64,000 nt of DNA from Deltaproteobacteria bacterium (GTDB lineage Bacteria > Myxococcota_A > Polyangia > Haliangiales > Haliangiaceae), in NCBI GenBank assembly GCA_020630875.1, contig JAHDIH010000004.1, forward strand, positions 212 to 64,211, written 5' to 3'. Below the pieces are notes generated by a model that did no database searches, was not told the DNA's origin, and was given only the letters and a program-made list of their open reading frames with translations. The position numbers were made by a program, and so were the translations under genes. Shown here one piece after another: positions 35,546 through 44,909 of the stretch (within the stretch, counting starts at the first letter, position 1; each line of letters starts with the position of its first letter).

Positions 35546-36040
35546 GTGGGCGGTAAACCTAGAGTCGGAGCAAGAACAGACCAAAAGCGTTTTTGGCTCA
35601 TGAAGAGCGAGCCTGATGTATTCGGAATCGATGATCTTCAGCGTGTGGGGCAAGAACCATGGGATGGAGTCCGCAACTACCAGGCGCGAAACTTCATGCG
35701 AGACAAGATGCAAATCGGCGACCGAGTTCTTTTTTACCACTCCAACGCAAAGCCGCCTGGCATCGCTGGTATTGCCGAAGTTGCCACAGAGTCTTATCCC
35801 GACCCGACTCAGTTTGATCCAAACAACAAGTACTACGACCCCAAAAGCAGCGAAGAAGCTCCAAGATGGATGCTGGTTGACGTTAGATTTGTAAAGAAGT
35901 TCAAAAGTCTTCTTCCCCTTCAAGAAGTACGAGATAACCCTGCCCTTGCTACTATGGCACTAGTGCAAAAAGGTAGTCGATTAAGCATACAACCCGTTAC
36001 CGAATCGGAGTGGAGTACGCTAATGGACATTCTGGACTAA
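35546..36040 (+). CDS. EVE domain-containing protein
   Basis: A 164-residue protein starting at GTG 35546. The body is one EVE domain: FWLMKSEPDVFGIDDL, WDGVRNYQARNFMRD, GDRVLFYHSN, GIAGIAEVATESYPDPTQFD. EVE domains resemble PUA and YTH folds and bind modified bases in DNA or RNA. Stand-alone EVE proteins of about this size are common in proteobacteria; a housekeeping or modified-base reading role is inferred from the family. It is cotranscribed with grpE (2-nt gap) and convergent with the lipoprotein gene at 36048. Confidence 0.94.
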   Translation: MGGKPRVGARTDQKRFWLMKSEPDVFGIDDLQRVGQEPWDGVRNYQARNFMRDKMQIGDRVLFYHSNAKPPGIAGIAEVATESYPDPTQFDPNNKYYDPKSSEEAPRWMLVDVRFVKKFKSLLPLQEVRDNPALATMALVQKGSRLSIQPVTESEWSTLMDILD

Positions 36041-36047
36041 TCTGCAA

Positions 36048-36839
36048 CTAAGGAATTGGCATGCAAATGGTTGCACCAGTCGCAATGGTGCCGCAGAAGT
36101 CAGAAGGCGCGCAGTCGTTATTAGTGGAGCACGTTCTTACGCATTCTCCTTGAAGGTCCGGCATGTTCGGTTGGTCGTTATAGCAATAAAGTCCTGGCTC
36201 GCATTGCGAGACATTCACGGGCGAGACGAATCCGCCACAGGCCGTCCCCTCTTGCCGATACTCGCGGCAAATGCGAGTACCGCTATCGTCAGCAAATCCA
36301 CAAAAGCTATCCGTGCAATCAGAGTCAACACTGCAATCTTTGTTGCAGGTCCCTGGCGCATCATCAGGACGACTGGGGTGTTGAAAACACTGAAATCCTG
36401 GAGCGCACTTGCTCCAGCTGGACAATTGAACAACTAAGCCACCGCAATACCCCCACTCGGCTTGAAAAGGCTTGCAGATTCGTGGAGAACTTGTTGTATC
36501 GCCAGCAAACCCACAAAATCCATTATTGCAATCGCCGTCTGAGGTGCAACTTGCGACCGCGGTGCACGTGCCTGGTAAGTCAAACGTGGGATCATTGGCA
36601 ACGCACGTTAGAGACGGTTCACAGAACGCTCTGTCCTGTGGCGCAACAAAGCCTTCGCAAGAATCTCCTGCTATGGCCCAACCCTTACAAACCCGACTGT
36701 TGTCGGCAAGCCAGCCACAAAAACCAGCTGAACAATCTGAATCAGAGGTACATGAATCGTCGCCGCCACCAGAGGGAGCGTCTGAGAGGTCGCAGCCCCC
36801 AAAAGACAGAGCTACTATCAAAACGTAAATCTTAGACAT
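36048..36839 (-). CDS. Cys-rich repeat lipoprotein, shorter paralogue
   Basis: A 263-residue protein from the ATG at 36839. The signal peptide ends LSFGGC (lipobox). The mature part consists of three full and one partial repeat of about 65 residues, each with the pattern C-x2-DSDC-x4-FCG-x(7-10)-C-(K/R)-x(8)-C-x-GFV-x(8)-C-x4-(L/F)-x-C-x(8-12)-G-x-C. About ten cysteines per unit imply a dense disulfide network in an exported domain, similar in style to dickkopf-like or DSDC-type repeats of deltaproteobacterial lipoproteins. A near-perfect palindrome directly precedes the ATG. It is a paralogue of the gene at 36977. Confidence 0.82.
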   Translation of the reverse strand: MSKIYVLIVALSFGGCDLSDAPSGGGDDSCTSDSDCSAGFCGWLADNSRVCKGWAIAGDSCEGFVAPQDRAFCEPSLTCVANDPTFDLPGTCTAVASCTSDGDCNNGFCGFAGDTTSSPRICKPFQAEWGYCGGLVVQLSSWSKCAPGFQCFQHPSRPDDAPGTCNKDCSVDSDCTDSFCGFADDSGTRICREYRQEGTACGGFVSPVNVSQCEPGLYCYNDQPNMPDLQGECVRTCSTNNDCAPSDFCGTIATGATICMPIP

Positions 36840-36857
36840 GTTGCGTTGCAACGTAAC
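36840..36857. promoter_or_regulatory. 18-bp near-perfect palindrome at the start codon
   Basis: GTTGCGTTGCAACGTAAC has one mismatched pair out of nine and a perfect central CGTTGCAACG. It touches the ATG of the minus-strand Cys-rich lipoprotein at 36839. It may be a repressor operator or a translation-start hairpin. Confidence 0.4.
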
Positions 36858-36920
36858 ACCAGTCCTTCATTTTCTGTAGATAAAATGCAGATTGCCAACG
36901 CCGTCTATTGCAACTTAAAC

Positions 36921-36950
36921 GCAAGAAAACCCCCAACGACTGTTGGAGGT
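36921..36950 (-). terminator. Rho-independent terminator
   Basis: On the minus strand AACCTCCAAC and GTTGGGGGTT pair with one mismatch around a short loop, followed by TTTTCTTG. It lies just below the stop of the Cys-rich lipoprotein at 36977, separating the two paralogues. Confidence 0.75.
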
Positions 36951-36976
36951 TCTCTTGATGAATAATTCGATATCAA

Positions 36977-37987
36977 CTACGGACGACAAACCTGATTTTG
37001 ATGCTGGTCAAGACCGCACGTTCCGCCTGCATTGCCCATGTACCCAACACAGTCGGCGTCGGTCGTGCATCGCAGCTCACAAACGCCGGGCAAGTCAACG
37101 ATAGGCCCGCCAACACAAGAAAGGCCGATTTCGCAGATTCGACGCGCTTCAGGAACTACGAAACCTCCACAGCTGTCTCCGTAGGTTCCGCGTGGTTTGC
37201 AGATTCTCGCACCGTTATGAGTGAAGCCGCAAAAGTCAGCTTGATCGCAATCGCTGTTCGTTGTGCAAATAGCGGTGCAGACGCCTGGGAGATCAGGAAT
37301 ATTGGGTTGGTCGTTGTAGCAGTAAAGTCCTGCATCGCATCTGGTGACGTCAATCGGTTGGACAAATCCACCACAAGTATCACCTTCTTGTTGAAACGGC
37401 TTACAAATTTGCGTGCCGTTATTGTCGGCGTATCCGCAGAAGCTATCAGTACAGTCTGAATCTAAAGAACATTCCTTGCTGCAAACGCCAGGAGCATCCG
37501 GAATATTGGGTTGGTCGTTGTAGCAAAGAAAGTCCGGTGCGCACTGGGTCACATCTGCTGGTTGAACAAAGCCGCCGCAGTAGTCCCACTCGGCTTGGAA
37601 CGGTTTACAAATACGTGCGGGATTGCTTGAATTGTCTGCATACCCGCAAAAACCGTCGTTACAATCGCTATCACTTGCGCAAGTTTCTACGCACGTTCCG
37701 GGAAGATCGAATGTTGGATCGCTTGGATCTCGAAGGCAGTGAAGCGAAGGATCGCAGAATGCGCGATCTTCTGCTCTTACAAATCCGCGGCAGGAATCTC
37801 CGACGTCTGCCCAGGGTTTGCAAACGCGACTGTTGTCGGCGAGCCAACCGCAAAATCCGTCGTTGCAGTCAGAGTCAGCCGTGCATACGGTGGTGCCACC
37901 ACCGGCAGGTACGTCCGATGGATCGCATGCCATCAAACCCAGAGAAAGAAGAAAAATTAAGGAGAACTTGTACATGCCGCGGTTCAT
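36977..37987 (-). CDS. Cys-rich repeat lipoprotein, longer paralogue
   Basis: A 336-residue lipoprotein; the ATG at 37987 or the one at 37975 may be used. The signal peptide ends LSLGLMAC. Four complete Cys-rich units of about 65 residues and one shortened unit follow, of the same type as in the 36048 protein (for example SDCNDGFCGWLADNSRVCK, then GDSCRGFV and DLPGTC). Units 2 and 3 share the phrase CYNDQPNIPD, which is also almost preserved in the neighbour, so both genes arose by duplication. The conserved hydrophobic 'CGGFVQP' and acidic 'DSDC' elements suggest calcium or ligand binding; no enzyme activity is apparent. Surface or periplasmic location is inferred. Confidence 0.82.
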   Translation of the reverse strand: MNRGMYKFSLIFLLSLGLMACDPSDVPAGGGTTVCTADSDCNDGFCGWLADNSRVCKPWADVGDSCRGFVRAEDRAFCDPSLHCLRDPSDPTFDLPGTCVETCASDSDCNDGFCGYADNSSNPARICKPFQAEWDYCGGFVQPADVTQCAPDFLCYNDQPNIPDAPGVCSKECSLDSDCTDSFCGYADNNGTQICKPFQQEGDTCGGFVQPIDVTRCDAGLYCYNDQPNIPDLPGVCTAICTTNSDCDQADFCGFTHNGARICKPRGTYGDSCGGFVVPEARRICEIGLSCVGGPIVDLPGVCELRCTTDADCVGYMGNAGGTCGLDQHQNQVCRP

Positions 37988-38060
37988 AGCATGAGTTGTT
38001 CGTCATTGATAAGGTGAAAATCTCCTCACGTTTAACTTCTCAGCCGTGGTAATCCACCAA

Positions 38061-39497
38061 CTAGTCTTCCCAATTAATCTGTCCAATGCCAGTGACCGTA
38101 ATCACCGCTTTTGACATCTCTAGTTTGAGTTGTTGAAATCTTGCTGTCCCCCAGCCCGGTGTAACGATGGTTTGCCCCAGAACCATGGCACTCAGCCAAC
38201 CATTCACCTCGGCCAGAATTACCTCACCGAGATCCCTCATATAGGAATTGGCGTGATGAACGATTCCTCCGTAGCACGGCAAAAGCCACCCCTTGCTTTC
38301 GCAAGTTACAGAAATATCCTCCACATCCACTCGTCCAAAAAGATTTAAGCTATCAGCTGTCAAATCGATATCAAAAAACGTCTTAGCGTTGAACTCGGAA
38401 ACGCCATCTTTGATAGAAAAGTCGAATGGCATAAGCACGGACATCGACTCCCCGTCTATTTGAATATCTGGTGAGCTAAGCAAAGTCATTTTGCCAAGAC
38501 GAACACTGACCATAGAACGAACTGTTTCGATCTCTGAGAACCTTTTTGGAATATCCCATAGATCAATTTGTTGCGACCAAAAACCGGACTTCGTTAGTTC
38601 ATGCATTATTGCGTTGAGACCTTGCTGAGAAATGTCTAATTGTAACAACTCACCAGACGAAACAATTTCTGAAAATACGCTATCATCGTCTACTGCGGGA
38701 TAGTCTGTATCAATTGCCATCAATGCAACGACCTCTCCATTGTCCCCAATGTCAAAGGTATCTCTGGGGCACAACCTGAATTTCAACGCATGCCCGTCTC
38801 CCAACTCCAATGATGGAATCGGGCCAAATGCTTTGGAGAGTACTTTGTCAATTTCTCCATCCACCGCCCATGCGATAATTCTGTTGCCGCGAATCATATC
38901 AGAGACCCACTGAACGAGACCGTTGTTAAATGTGATATCCAGGTTAGCTTCCGTTGTAATCTTAACGCTGTCCTTTTCGGCTTCCGGATAGAAATCTATC
39001 ATCGCGTAAACCTTTGCCTTCTCGAACGAAATCTTGGCGACAACCCTCAAAAATGATGTCAAACCTACTTTCTTCCAAGTTGCCGTAACCGACTTTAATG
39101 TATCAAACTTGCCAACTGGCCACTCATCAAAGTTTTTTAGCTGTTGATTTAAACGTCGCGTGATCTGCTTAGAAAAACCATTTTCGTTCGCAAAAAGCTC
39201 TGAAGATATTTGAATGCGTAAATCGCACGCTGACGATTCTTTTGCAATGCATTGTCCGTTCTTCATAATGCTAACGGAGTCGACGCGTCTTTCGTAGTTT
39301 TTGGACCAAGTGGCAACTTGAGGACCACACCGTCCGCCGTTACGTATTTTGGTAGGCCTTCCCAAGGTGTGGTGCGCTTCGTTCCAATCTAACGGTGCTG
39401 ACATAGACGCACGGACCAACAACTTTGTAGCGCTAACTAACCCGAAAGCGGAAGCGGCAGCTAAAGACAACCCCAAAATGGTCCATCCTAGCCTCAT
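38061..39497 (-). CDS. Membrane-anchored protein of unknown function, partner of lipid ABC transporter
   Basis: A 478-residue protein whose start overlaps the stop of the fused MlaF-MlaE gene by 4 nt. Residues about 7-29 are a single hydrophobic anchor; the rest is predicted outside the cytoplasm and consists mostly of beta-strand-like alternation, with a few cysteines (GGRCGPQ, NGQCIA, ESSACDL, CESKGWLLPC). I do not recognise the family. MlaE-type permeases normally work with an MCE (MlaD) protein, and no MCE signature is visible here. The long, strand-rich shape would suit a TULIP-like lipid-binding fold, but that is a guess from context only. Confidence 0.65.
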   Translation of the reverse strand: MRLGWTILGLSLAAASAFGLVSATKLLVRASMSAPLDWNEAHHTLGRPTKIRNGGRCGPQVATWSKNYERRVDSVSIMKNGQCIAKESSACDLRIQISSELFANENGFSKQITRRLNQQLKNFDEWPVGKFDTLKSVTATWKKVGLTSFLRVVAKISFEKAKVYAMIDFYPEAEKDSVKITTEANLDITFNNGLVQWVSDMIRGNRIIAWAVDGEIDKVLSKAFGPIPSLELGDGHALKFRLCPRDTFDIGDNGEVVALMAIDTDYPAVDDDSVFSEIVSSGELLQLDISQQGLNAIMHELTKSGFWSQQIDLWDIPKRFSEIETVRSMVSVRLGKMTLLSSPDIQIDGESMSVLMPFDFSIKDGVSEFNAKTFFDIDLTADSLNLFGRVDVEDISVTCESKGWLLPCYGGIVHHANSYMRDLGEVILAEVNGWLSAMVLGQTIVTPGWGTARFQQLKLEMSKAVITVTGIGQINWED

Positions 39498-40990
39498 AGG
39501 GGCAGTAGCACCATCGCCGTCAAGAGTTCCAACATGACAACCCAGATAGTGGAGTAAACGACGTTGCTGGTCATCGCGCGGGTTACAGAGTCAGCGGTCG
39601 ACTTTAAGGAGAGTCCCCAAGCTATTGCAGAAGATGCTAGACCACCAGAATACAGGACGATAAGAAGTACCATCCTTCTCAAATTATGAGAACGAGAAGG
39701 ATGAGGATCCAAGAGATCAGAGGTAAGAAGCGACAATGGTTGTTCGATGTTGTACTGCCAACACAAGACCCACCCTCCCGCGATCAGTCCAAACAAAAAT
39801 ATTGTAGATGAAATTAGGTAGCCAAAGCTGAGTGTCAACCACGCCGGCACGCGCAAATATCCATTTAGGTCAACTCCTATTGCGCGCAGCGCAACGTCCT
39901 GTTTAGTGAGCATTATGCCACCTAACCAGGCGCTCGTAGCACCGGCCGATGTTGCCGCAAAGAGCATAGCAGAAAGAGGTGGCGCCAACGCAATAGCGTA
40001 ACTACCTGCTACCTGTTCGAGCACTGCTTCTATTCGAACCCCAGCACCTCCAACCTTACTCATTACAAAAAGTACGGTGTATCCAATTAGCGCAGAAACC
40101 AGAGCGTAAAAGAATGCAGGTCTCAAAATGCTCTGTTGGGCTACTTTCCAAAACACCGATAACTTCTTCTTGGTTCGCAGAGACGTTAGTAGAGAACCGA
40201 AGACCATCCCAAGCGTGGTGAAGGGCTGAAATAGAGCACCCAATCGGACGCGAGATTTTTTCTTTCCATGCCCAAGTCGCTGTGGCGTTTTCACCAGTTG
40301 CATGGCGCCTCGAAGCTCATCTGCGTTTGCGACCTGCAGCTGCCGCATCTGACAATTCGCCGCGTCGAGTAAAATGATACGGTCAGCGACGGAAGCCGCA
40401 AACTCCGCATCATGAGTAACCACTAGTGCTGCACGTTTTTCACCGGAAATTGTTTTACGCAGAAGGGAGGACAAGCCCGAAACAGCTTTCGGATCTAACC
40501 CCACCGAGGGTTCATCAAGAAAAAGAAATGGACGACTGCTTGCTAACGCCCGGCCTATGGCAAGTCTTTGATTCTGTCCGCCACTTAAGGTCGTGACGTC
40601 CCGGCCTCGCTTAGCCCACTCTTGCGGAAGGCCAACCGCCGACAGCCAATACTCAATATTCGCATTAGCATTTGCGTCCCCGGCCGCAGACAACGCCAAC
40701 GCGAGATTCCCGCGGACGTCCAGATGATCAAACGTCGCTCCATTTTGCGGAACCAAGCCTAGGGTAGAGTCGTCAAACTCCAGTTTCTTCCAATCGGTGG
40801 TAAATCCTTGCCGCCGTAATCCATCGTTGTCGTACAGCATTCTTGCAAGCGTGGACTTACCAGAACCAGAAGGACCTACAAGAGCCACAACTTCCCCCCA
40901 AGCCACAGAGAGACTAGAGTCTCTAAGAATTTCACCACCATTCGGTAGCGAGATCGTCACGCCTTGGGCATGGAGCGCATGTTCAAGCAC
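39494..40990 (-). CDS. Fused MlaF-like ATPase and MlaE-like lipid permease
   Basis: A 498-residue protein starting at GTG 40990. Residues about 1-235 are an ABC ATPase: Walker A VGPSGSGKST, signature LSGGQNQRLAIGRAL, Walker B PFLFLDEP and H-loop VVTHD. Residues about 275-498 match MlaE permeases: LRPAFFYALVSALIGY, APPLSAMLFAATSAGATSAW, the LGGIMLTKQDVALRAIGVD loop and the C-terminal TADSVTRAMTSNVVYS. In E. coli these are separate subunits that move phospholipids between outer and inner membranes. Here both are in one chain, so a homodimer would form the complete transporter core. The downstream 38061 gene is translationally coupled. Confidence 0.85.
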   Translation of the reverse strand: MLEHALHAQGVTISLPNGGEILRDSSLSVAWGEVVALVGPSGSGKSTLARMLYDNDGLRRQGFTTDWKKLEFDDSTLGLVPQNGATFDHLDVRGNLALALSAAGDANANANIEYWLSAVGLPQEWAKRGRDVTTLSGGQNQRLAIGRALASSRPFLFLDEPSVGLDPKAVSGLSSLLRKTISGEKRAALVVTHDAEFAASVADRIILLDAANCQMRQLQVANADELRGAMQLVKTPQRLGHGKKKSRVRLGALFQPFTTLGMVFGSLLTSLRTKKKLSVFWKVAQQSILRPAFFYALVSALIGYTVLFVMSKVGGAGVRIEAVLEQVAGSYAIALAPPLSAMLFAATSAGATSAWLGGIMLTKQDVALRAIGVDLNGYLRVPAWLTLSFGYLISSTIFLFGLIAGGWVLCWQYNIEQPLSLLTSDLLDPHPSRSHNLRRMVLLIVLYSGGLASSAIAWGLSLKSTADSVTRAMTSNVVYSTIWVVMLELLTAMVLLPL

Positions 40991-41017
40991 GCGCTGAGTA
41001 TAAGATCAAAATCAGCC

Positions 41018-42346
41018 CTACGGCATAGGCGGTAACATGCGAAAAAGCAGATTATGACCTTCTTTGCTACCGGCGACAACACATGCCTTTAAGTCGGCCA
41101 GCGCTCGTCCAACGGTTTCTGTTAAAAACCGTCCATTATCCCGCCGGTTCGGGGCCTTATCGTTGTTGGCGATGTACTTCACAAACTCATCGTAACGGCC
41201 CAATAAACGCTTACTGTCGAACTCTAGCAGCATGGATTTAAACCTCTTAGGATTAACGATGACCCAGTCTCCATTGCCAACTTCTAGCTTAGTTTGCCCA
41301 GCGAAAGGGCTCGCGAGATCTTCTTCTGGGATGCACCCTAAGAATCCTTCGTCGTCAGCCTGATACTTATGGGGAACGATATCTACGTAGAGCTCAAACA
41401 GTTCAATTCCTTTGTGAAGTGCTTTGATGTCGTCTTCATCTAAGGGAGGAAACTTCTCTGGAATCCCAATGTACATGGAAGGCATTACGAATTTTTCCAT
41501 AATGTCCATGGCTATCGGTGCGGTCGCTCGTTTCATAGCCAGCATTTGGACCACAGCTTCGAACAAACCGCGGTCTTGCGTCTGAGTTCCTAGCGGCTTG
41601 CTTTGCTCGGCTTTCGATATGCCCTCGATGACTTGGTCTATCATTGGACCATTCTCTGGCGGCATCTGACTTTTCCGTTTCTTCAACGCTTTAACCAAGT
41701 CTTTGGTCGCAGCGGTGTTCCACATTCTTTCCATCTCTTTGAAATCGACCACAAACCACTGACCTAGCGGAATAGTGTGCATCCGGATGTAGTGATTTAG
41801 CGTAAATCGGTCGACTGCCTTTCCGTTGTCACGCTCAAGTTGTTCTTCGTGGTTTTCACGTAATCTCTCAATTTCTGAAAGTAAATTTTGTGCGGCACCT
41901 TGTCCGTTGGAAAGTAGTTGCTCCGCAAACCTGAAAGGCGCAATCTCTAGCAATATCTTAGAAAAACCCAGTCGCCAATTCGCGTGTTCTTCGTTGGGAA
42001 CCAGCCAATGTCCACCATGCCTTCTTCTTAACGTTTCCCCGATCCAAGCACCAAAATTCATCCATATTTCTTTGTGGCTTGGAATGTCTAAATCAAACTG
42101 TTCTGCGTCGCCAATTTGACCTAGAAGCCAGGTTTCAAAAGTAATCGTCTCCAAAGGAACCGCAAGCGATAATGCACCGGCATCCCCTTCGGTATCCGCG
42201 AGAAGCGAAATAGGATCCCCATCAGGATCAATCAGTTCATCAAGAATCAGCCCGGCCTGCCCTCTGACCTTTGAAGAAAAGCGAAAAGCTGCCTCTCTTA
42301 GTTCGGTGAGGTGCTGTTGGTTAGTTTCGTGCGTCTTGTTAGTCAT
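41018..42346 (-). CDS. Hypothetical cytoplasmic protein
   Basis: A 442-residue protein from the ATG at 42346, which overlaps the adenosyltransferase stop by 4 nt (ATGA); an upstream TTG at 42364 is less likely. It is rich in charged helices ([36 protein letters not shown]) and has no signal peptide, membrane segment or nucleotide-binding loop. The middle ([20 protein letters not shown]) and the C-terminus ([19 protein letters not shown]) look folded. I recognise no family. It is in an operon with bioB and the adenosyltransferase upstream and the lipid transporter 27 nt downstream. Confidence 0.75.
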   Translation of the reverse strand: MTNKTHETNQQHLTELREAAFRFSSKVRGQAGLILDELIDPDGDPISLLADTEGDAGALSLAVPLETITFETWLLGQIGDAEQFDLDIPSHKEIWMNFGAWIGETLRRRHGGHWLVPNEEHANWRLGFSKILLEIAPFRFAEQLLSNGQGAAQNLLSEIERLRENHEEQLERDNGKAVDRFTLNHYIRMHTIPLGQWFVVDFKEMERMWNTAATKDLVKALKKRKSQMPPENGPMIDQVIEGISKAEQSKPLGTQTQDRGLFEAVVQMLAMKRATAPIAMDIMEKFVMPSMYIGIPEKFPPLDEDDIKALHKGIELFELYVDIVPHKYQADDEGFLGCIPEEDLASPFAGQTKLEVGNGDWVIVNPKRFKSMLLEFDSKRLLGRYDEFVKYIANNDKAPNRRDNGRFLTETVGRALADLKACVVAGSKEGHNLLFRMLPPMP

Positions 42347-42915
42347 GTTGCTTTTGTGTCCCAAATGTCTTCAGGTTGTTTCATTACGGTCGATGCATAC
42401 CTTCCAAAAACAAAGAATGCGTCAGACAATCTGTTTAAGTATTGAAGAGCGTTTGCGGGCAAGTCTTCGGTCTTTGACAAACCAACTACCAATCGTTCAG
42501 CTCTGCGGCATACCGTTCGACAAACATGCAACGCAGCGGAGGCTTGGCCTCCTCCTGGAAGAACGAAAGACGTAAGCTCAGGCAGTCCTTCATTCATTCT
42601 ATCGATATCCGCCTCTAAGGTGCTCAGATGATCCATTCGAATCTCGGGCATCTTTTTCTTAAACTCTGGTTGCGCAGCGAGCTGACATCCAAGGTTGAAA
42701 AGCTCACTTTGGATCCTTTTTAACACGGTTGCCAAGGACTCTAGTTCTGCTTCTTGATCAACGAGACCACGTGCCACACCAATAAATGCATTCAACTCAT
42801 CAACTGTGCCGTAGCATGCGATGCGTAAATCGTCTTTTGAAACCCTGTCTCCACCGATAAGTGAGGTTTCACCGCTGTCGCCACCCTTTGTATAAACCTT
42901 GTCTATTTTAACCAC
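42343..42915 (-). CDS. Cob(I)alamin adenosyltransferase, PduO type
   Basis: A 190-residue PduO-family enzyme that transfers the adenosyl group of ATP to cob(I)alamin. The conserved N-terminus [19 protein letters not shown] binds [18 protein letters not shown] and the late block CRRAERLVV, then [18 protein letters not shown] complete the family signature. It supplies adenosylcobalamin to enzymes encoded elsewhere. The start overlaps the end of bioB by 8 nt and the end overlaps the next gene by 4 nt. Confidence 0.95.
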   Translation of the reverse strand: MVKIDKVYTKGGDSGETSLIGGDRVSKDDLRIACYGTVDELNAFIGVARGLVDQEAELESLATVLKRIQSELFNLGCQLAAQPEFKKKMPEIRMDHLSTLEADIDRMNEGLPELTSFVLPGGGQASAALHVCRTVCRRAERLVVGLSKTEDLPANALQYLNRLSDAFFVFGRYASTVMKQPEDIWDTKAT

Positions 42916-43933
42916 GAGCTTGAACCACCGGAAGTTTTTTTGACGAGGCCAAGACTGGCAGATCAGTTTCGATAACGAATCCTGCGTCCTTAATCATCTG
43001 ACGATCGCTATCTGGCTCTGCTCCGCCTGTAGTCAGGTAACCGGAAGAAAAAAGTGAATTGGCAGGATAGAGAGCTAGCGACTGCATACTTTTCAAAACC
43101 ACCTCTCTTCCACCAGCGACGCGAATGTCCGCAGAAGGGTTAGCTAGTCGAAACAAACACAATGCGCGAATCGCATAACGCGGCGTTACTTTCTCTCGCT
43201 GAGAGAATGGCGTTCCTGGTCTCGGGTTGAGAAAATTAACGGGGATCGAATCAACGCCGATTTCACGCAATGCAAATGCCATATCGACTAAGTCTTGGTC
43301 CGATTCACCGAGCCCTATGATTCCTCCAGCACAAGTTTCAAGTCCAGCTCGTTTCGCCGTATTGATGGTAGCGACTCTATCTTGGTACGTGTGAGTGGTA
43401 ACGACATTTGGAAAATTGTTCTCGCTCGTTTCTATATTGTGGTTAAAGCGATCAATGCCAGCTGACTTCAACTTGCTTGCTTTTTCATCGGTCAAGAAAC
43501 CTAGAGAGGCGCAAAGCTGAAGTCCAGGATACGTTTCTTTGATTTTCTTTGCAGCGTCGCAAATCGTTTTCAAATCTCTTGCATTTGGTCCATGAGTAGC
43601 GGTGACCATGCAATAGCGTTTTGCTTGAGCCGATACCGCGCGCGCAGCACCGTCTAAGAGTTCTGTGACTTCTTTGTGTGGAGCTTCTCCCCCCGGCGAC
43701 TCAAAGTGCTTACTTTGCGAGCAAAACTTGCAGTCTTCTGGACAAGCCCCCTGCTTTGCGTTTTCCAGAACATGAATGTGCACGCGGTTTCCATGAAAGT
43801 GTTTTCTCACGCGATAAGCAGCGTCCAAAAGTGGCAGAAACTCCTCCTCTGATGACTGTAGGATCGACAAGGCTTCCTGATGGCCGAGCTGACCGGAACC
43901 AAGCAAGATTCGAGACGCAATCGCTGAATACAT
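42908..43933 (-). CDS. bioB: Biotin synthase
   Basis: A 341-residue radical-SAM enzyme that inserts sulfur into dethiobiotin. The [4Fe-4S] cysteines are C64, C68 and C71 in [12 protein letters not shown]. The YNHNxE-type motif ([15 protein letters not shown]), [21 protein letters not shown] and the AGGRE motif that contacts the [2Fe-2S] cluster are all present. Other bio genes are absent from the window. A promoter TTGAGG-N17-TAGTCT (43968-43940) ends 6 nt before the ATG; no Shine-Dalgarno sequence is seen. Confidence 0.97.
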   Translation of the reverse strand: MYSAIASRILLGSGQLGHQEALSILQSSEEEFLPLLDAAYRVRKHFHGNRVHIHVLENAKQGACPEDCKFCSQSKHFESPGGEAPHKEVTELLDGAARAVSAQAKRYCMVTATHGPNARDLKTICDAAKKIKETYPGLQLCASLGFLTDEKASKLKSAGIDRFNHNIETSENNFPNVVTTHTYQDRVATINTAKRAGLETCAGGIIGLGESDQDLVDMAFALREIGVDSIPVNFLNPRPGTPFSQREKVTPRYAIRALCLFRLANPSADIRVAGGREVVLKSMQSLALYPANSLFSSGYLTTGGAEPDSDRQMIKDAGFVIETDLPVLASSKKLPVVQARG

Positions 43934-43939
43934 GTCCGC

Positions 43940-43968
43940 AGACTACCGCTGAAGCCGATATCCCTCAA
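43940..43968 (-). promoter_or_regulatory. Putative bioB promoter, leaderless
   Basis: On the minus strand TTGAGG (43963-43968) and TAGTCT (43940-43945) are 17 nt apart; the -10 box ends 6 nt before the ATG of bioB. The -10 match is weak. No BirA-type operator was recognised. Confidence 0.3.
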
Positions 43969-44076
43969 GGGGAGTTATCTGTTGATAAGAAGCAAATACA
44001 GGTCATTTTCGAACGATCTCTTACAATCCTCAATTTTTCAGGTTGCCAGCATGAATTGTGCTGCTAATCACCCCTC

Positions 44077-44781
44077 ATGACAAAGCTAGGAAGAATTTCG
44101 TTGATACTCGCGTTATGCCTCACCAGTGGCTGCCAACTACTGATGCTCGGAGGCTACTTGGGGGCTGGGGTGGTGGCCAAGAAAAAGGCCCAGAAGGATC
44201 TAGACAAGAAAACGCAGGCGACCATTAAGAATCCAGCGATTACAGGGAAAGTGGCCCCGGGAACCATCATACTTAGCAAAGCGAACGTAGCCGCCAAGTA
44301 CAACGTTCCCGAGCAGTCGTTGGACTCCGTAATGGAGATTACCAACTATAACCAGAAGCGAATTTGCTTTGCGCTTACCAATCGAGACTTGGTTGGTAAC
44401 GGACAAGTTCCAGATAAGTCACTTAGCACAGATGATTGGACTCCTTCCTTTAAAGTAGATGGCAAAACCACTGCGACAGGTGTTGTAGTAAAAAGACAGG
44501 CTAACCAAGAAGTAAATCCAATCAGCGCTCGTTGGCCATTTCGAGTACCATCTGGTTGGGAAACAAAGTGCAAATGGAGTGACTGTCGTGACGGCGCTAC
44601 AGAAACGCGACGTACGTACTCCACCGAGTGGCGCGACACCATGGTAAAACACGTACAAGCGGCATCATCATTTTGCGTAGACAATCACCAACTACCAAAG
44701 ACTGCCAGAAATATGACGCTGACCCTTGAATCAGCAAGTACGTCGACAACGTACAACTACAAGTGGAACTTAGTTCCTTAG
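44077..44781 (+). CDS. Hypothetical lipoprotein
   Basis: A 234-residue protein with a lipoprotein signal peptide ending CLTSGC (Cys19). A short hydrophobic stretch (LLMLGGYLGAGVVA) right after the Cys and a basic helix (KKKAQKDLDKKTQ) follow. The remainder is a compact domain with four cysteines, two in KCKWSDC. No family is recognised. It is monocistronic between bioB (divergent) and the pilin cluster (convergent), and is closed by a strong terminator. Confidence 0.72.
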   Translation: MTKLGRISLILALCLTSGCQLLMLGGYLGAGVVAKKKAQKDLDKKTQATIKNPAITGKVAPGTIILSKANVAAKYNVPEQSLDSVMEITNYNQKRICFALTNRDLVGNGQVPDKSLSTDDWTPSFKVDGKTTATGVVVKRQANQEVNPISARWPFRVPSGWETKCKWSDCRDGATETRRTYSTEWRDTMVKHVQAASSFCVDNHQLPKTARNMTLTLESASTSTTYNYKWNLVP

Positions 44782-44803
44782 TTAGGAGACAATCTCTACT
44801 TTT

Positions 44804-44836
44804 GAAAAGGGCCTCTTAATTGAGGTCCTTTTTTTT
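44804..44836 (+). terminator. Rho-independent terminator
   Basis: AAAAGGGCCTC (44805-44815) pairs with GAGGTCCTTTT around TTAATT, with one G-T pair, followed by a run of T. Confidence 0.9.
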
Positions 44837-44909
44837 GCTCCACACGCTCTAGCTGCCTTCTGCAGCCGCCACCATTTCCATTACTCCATCGTTGGACGCA
44901 CGTCACCAC

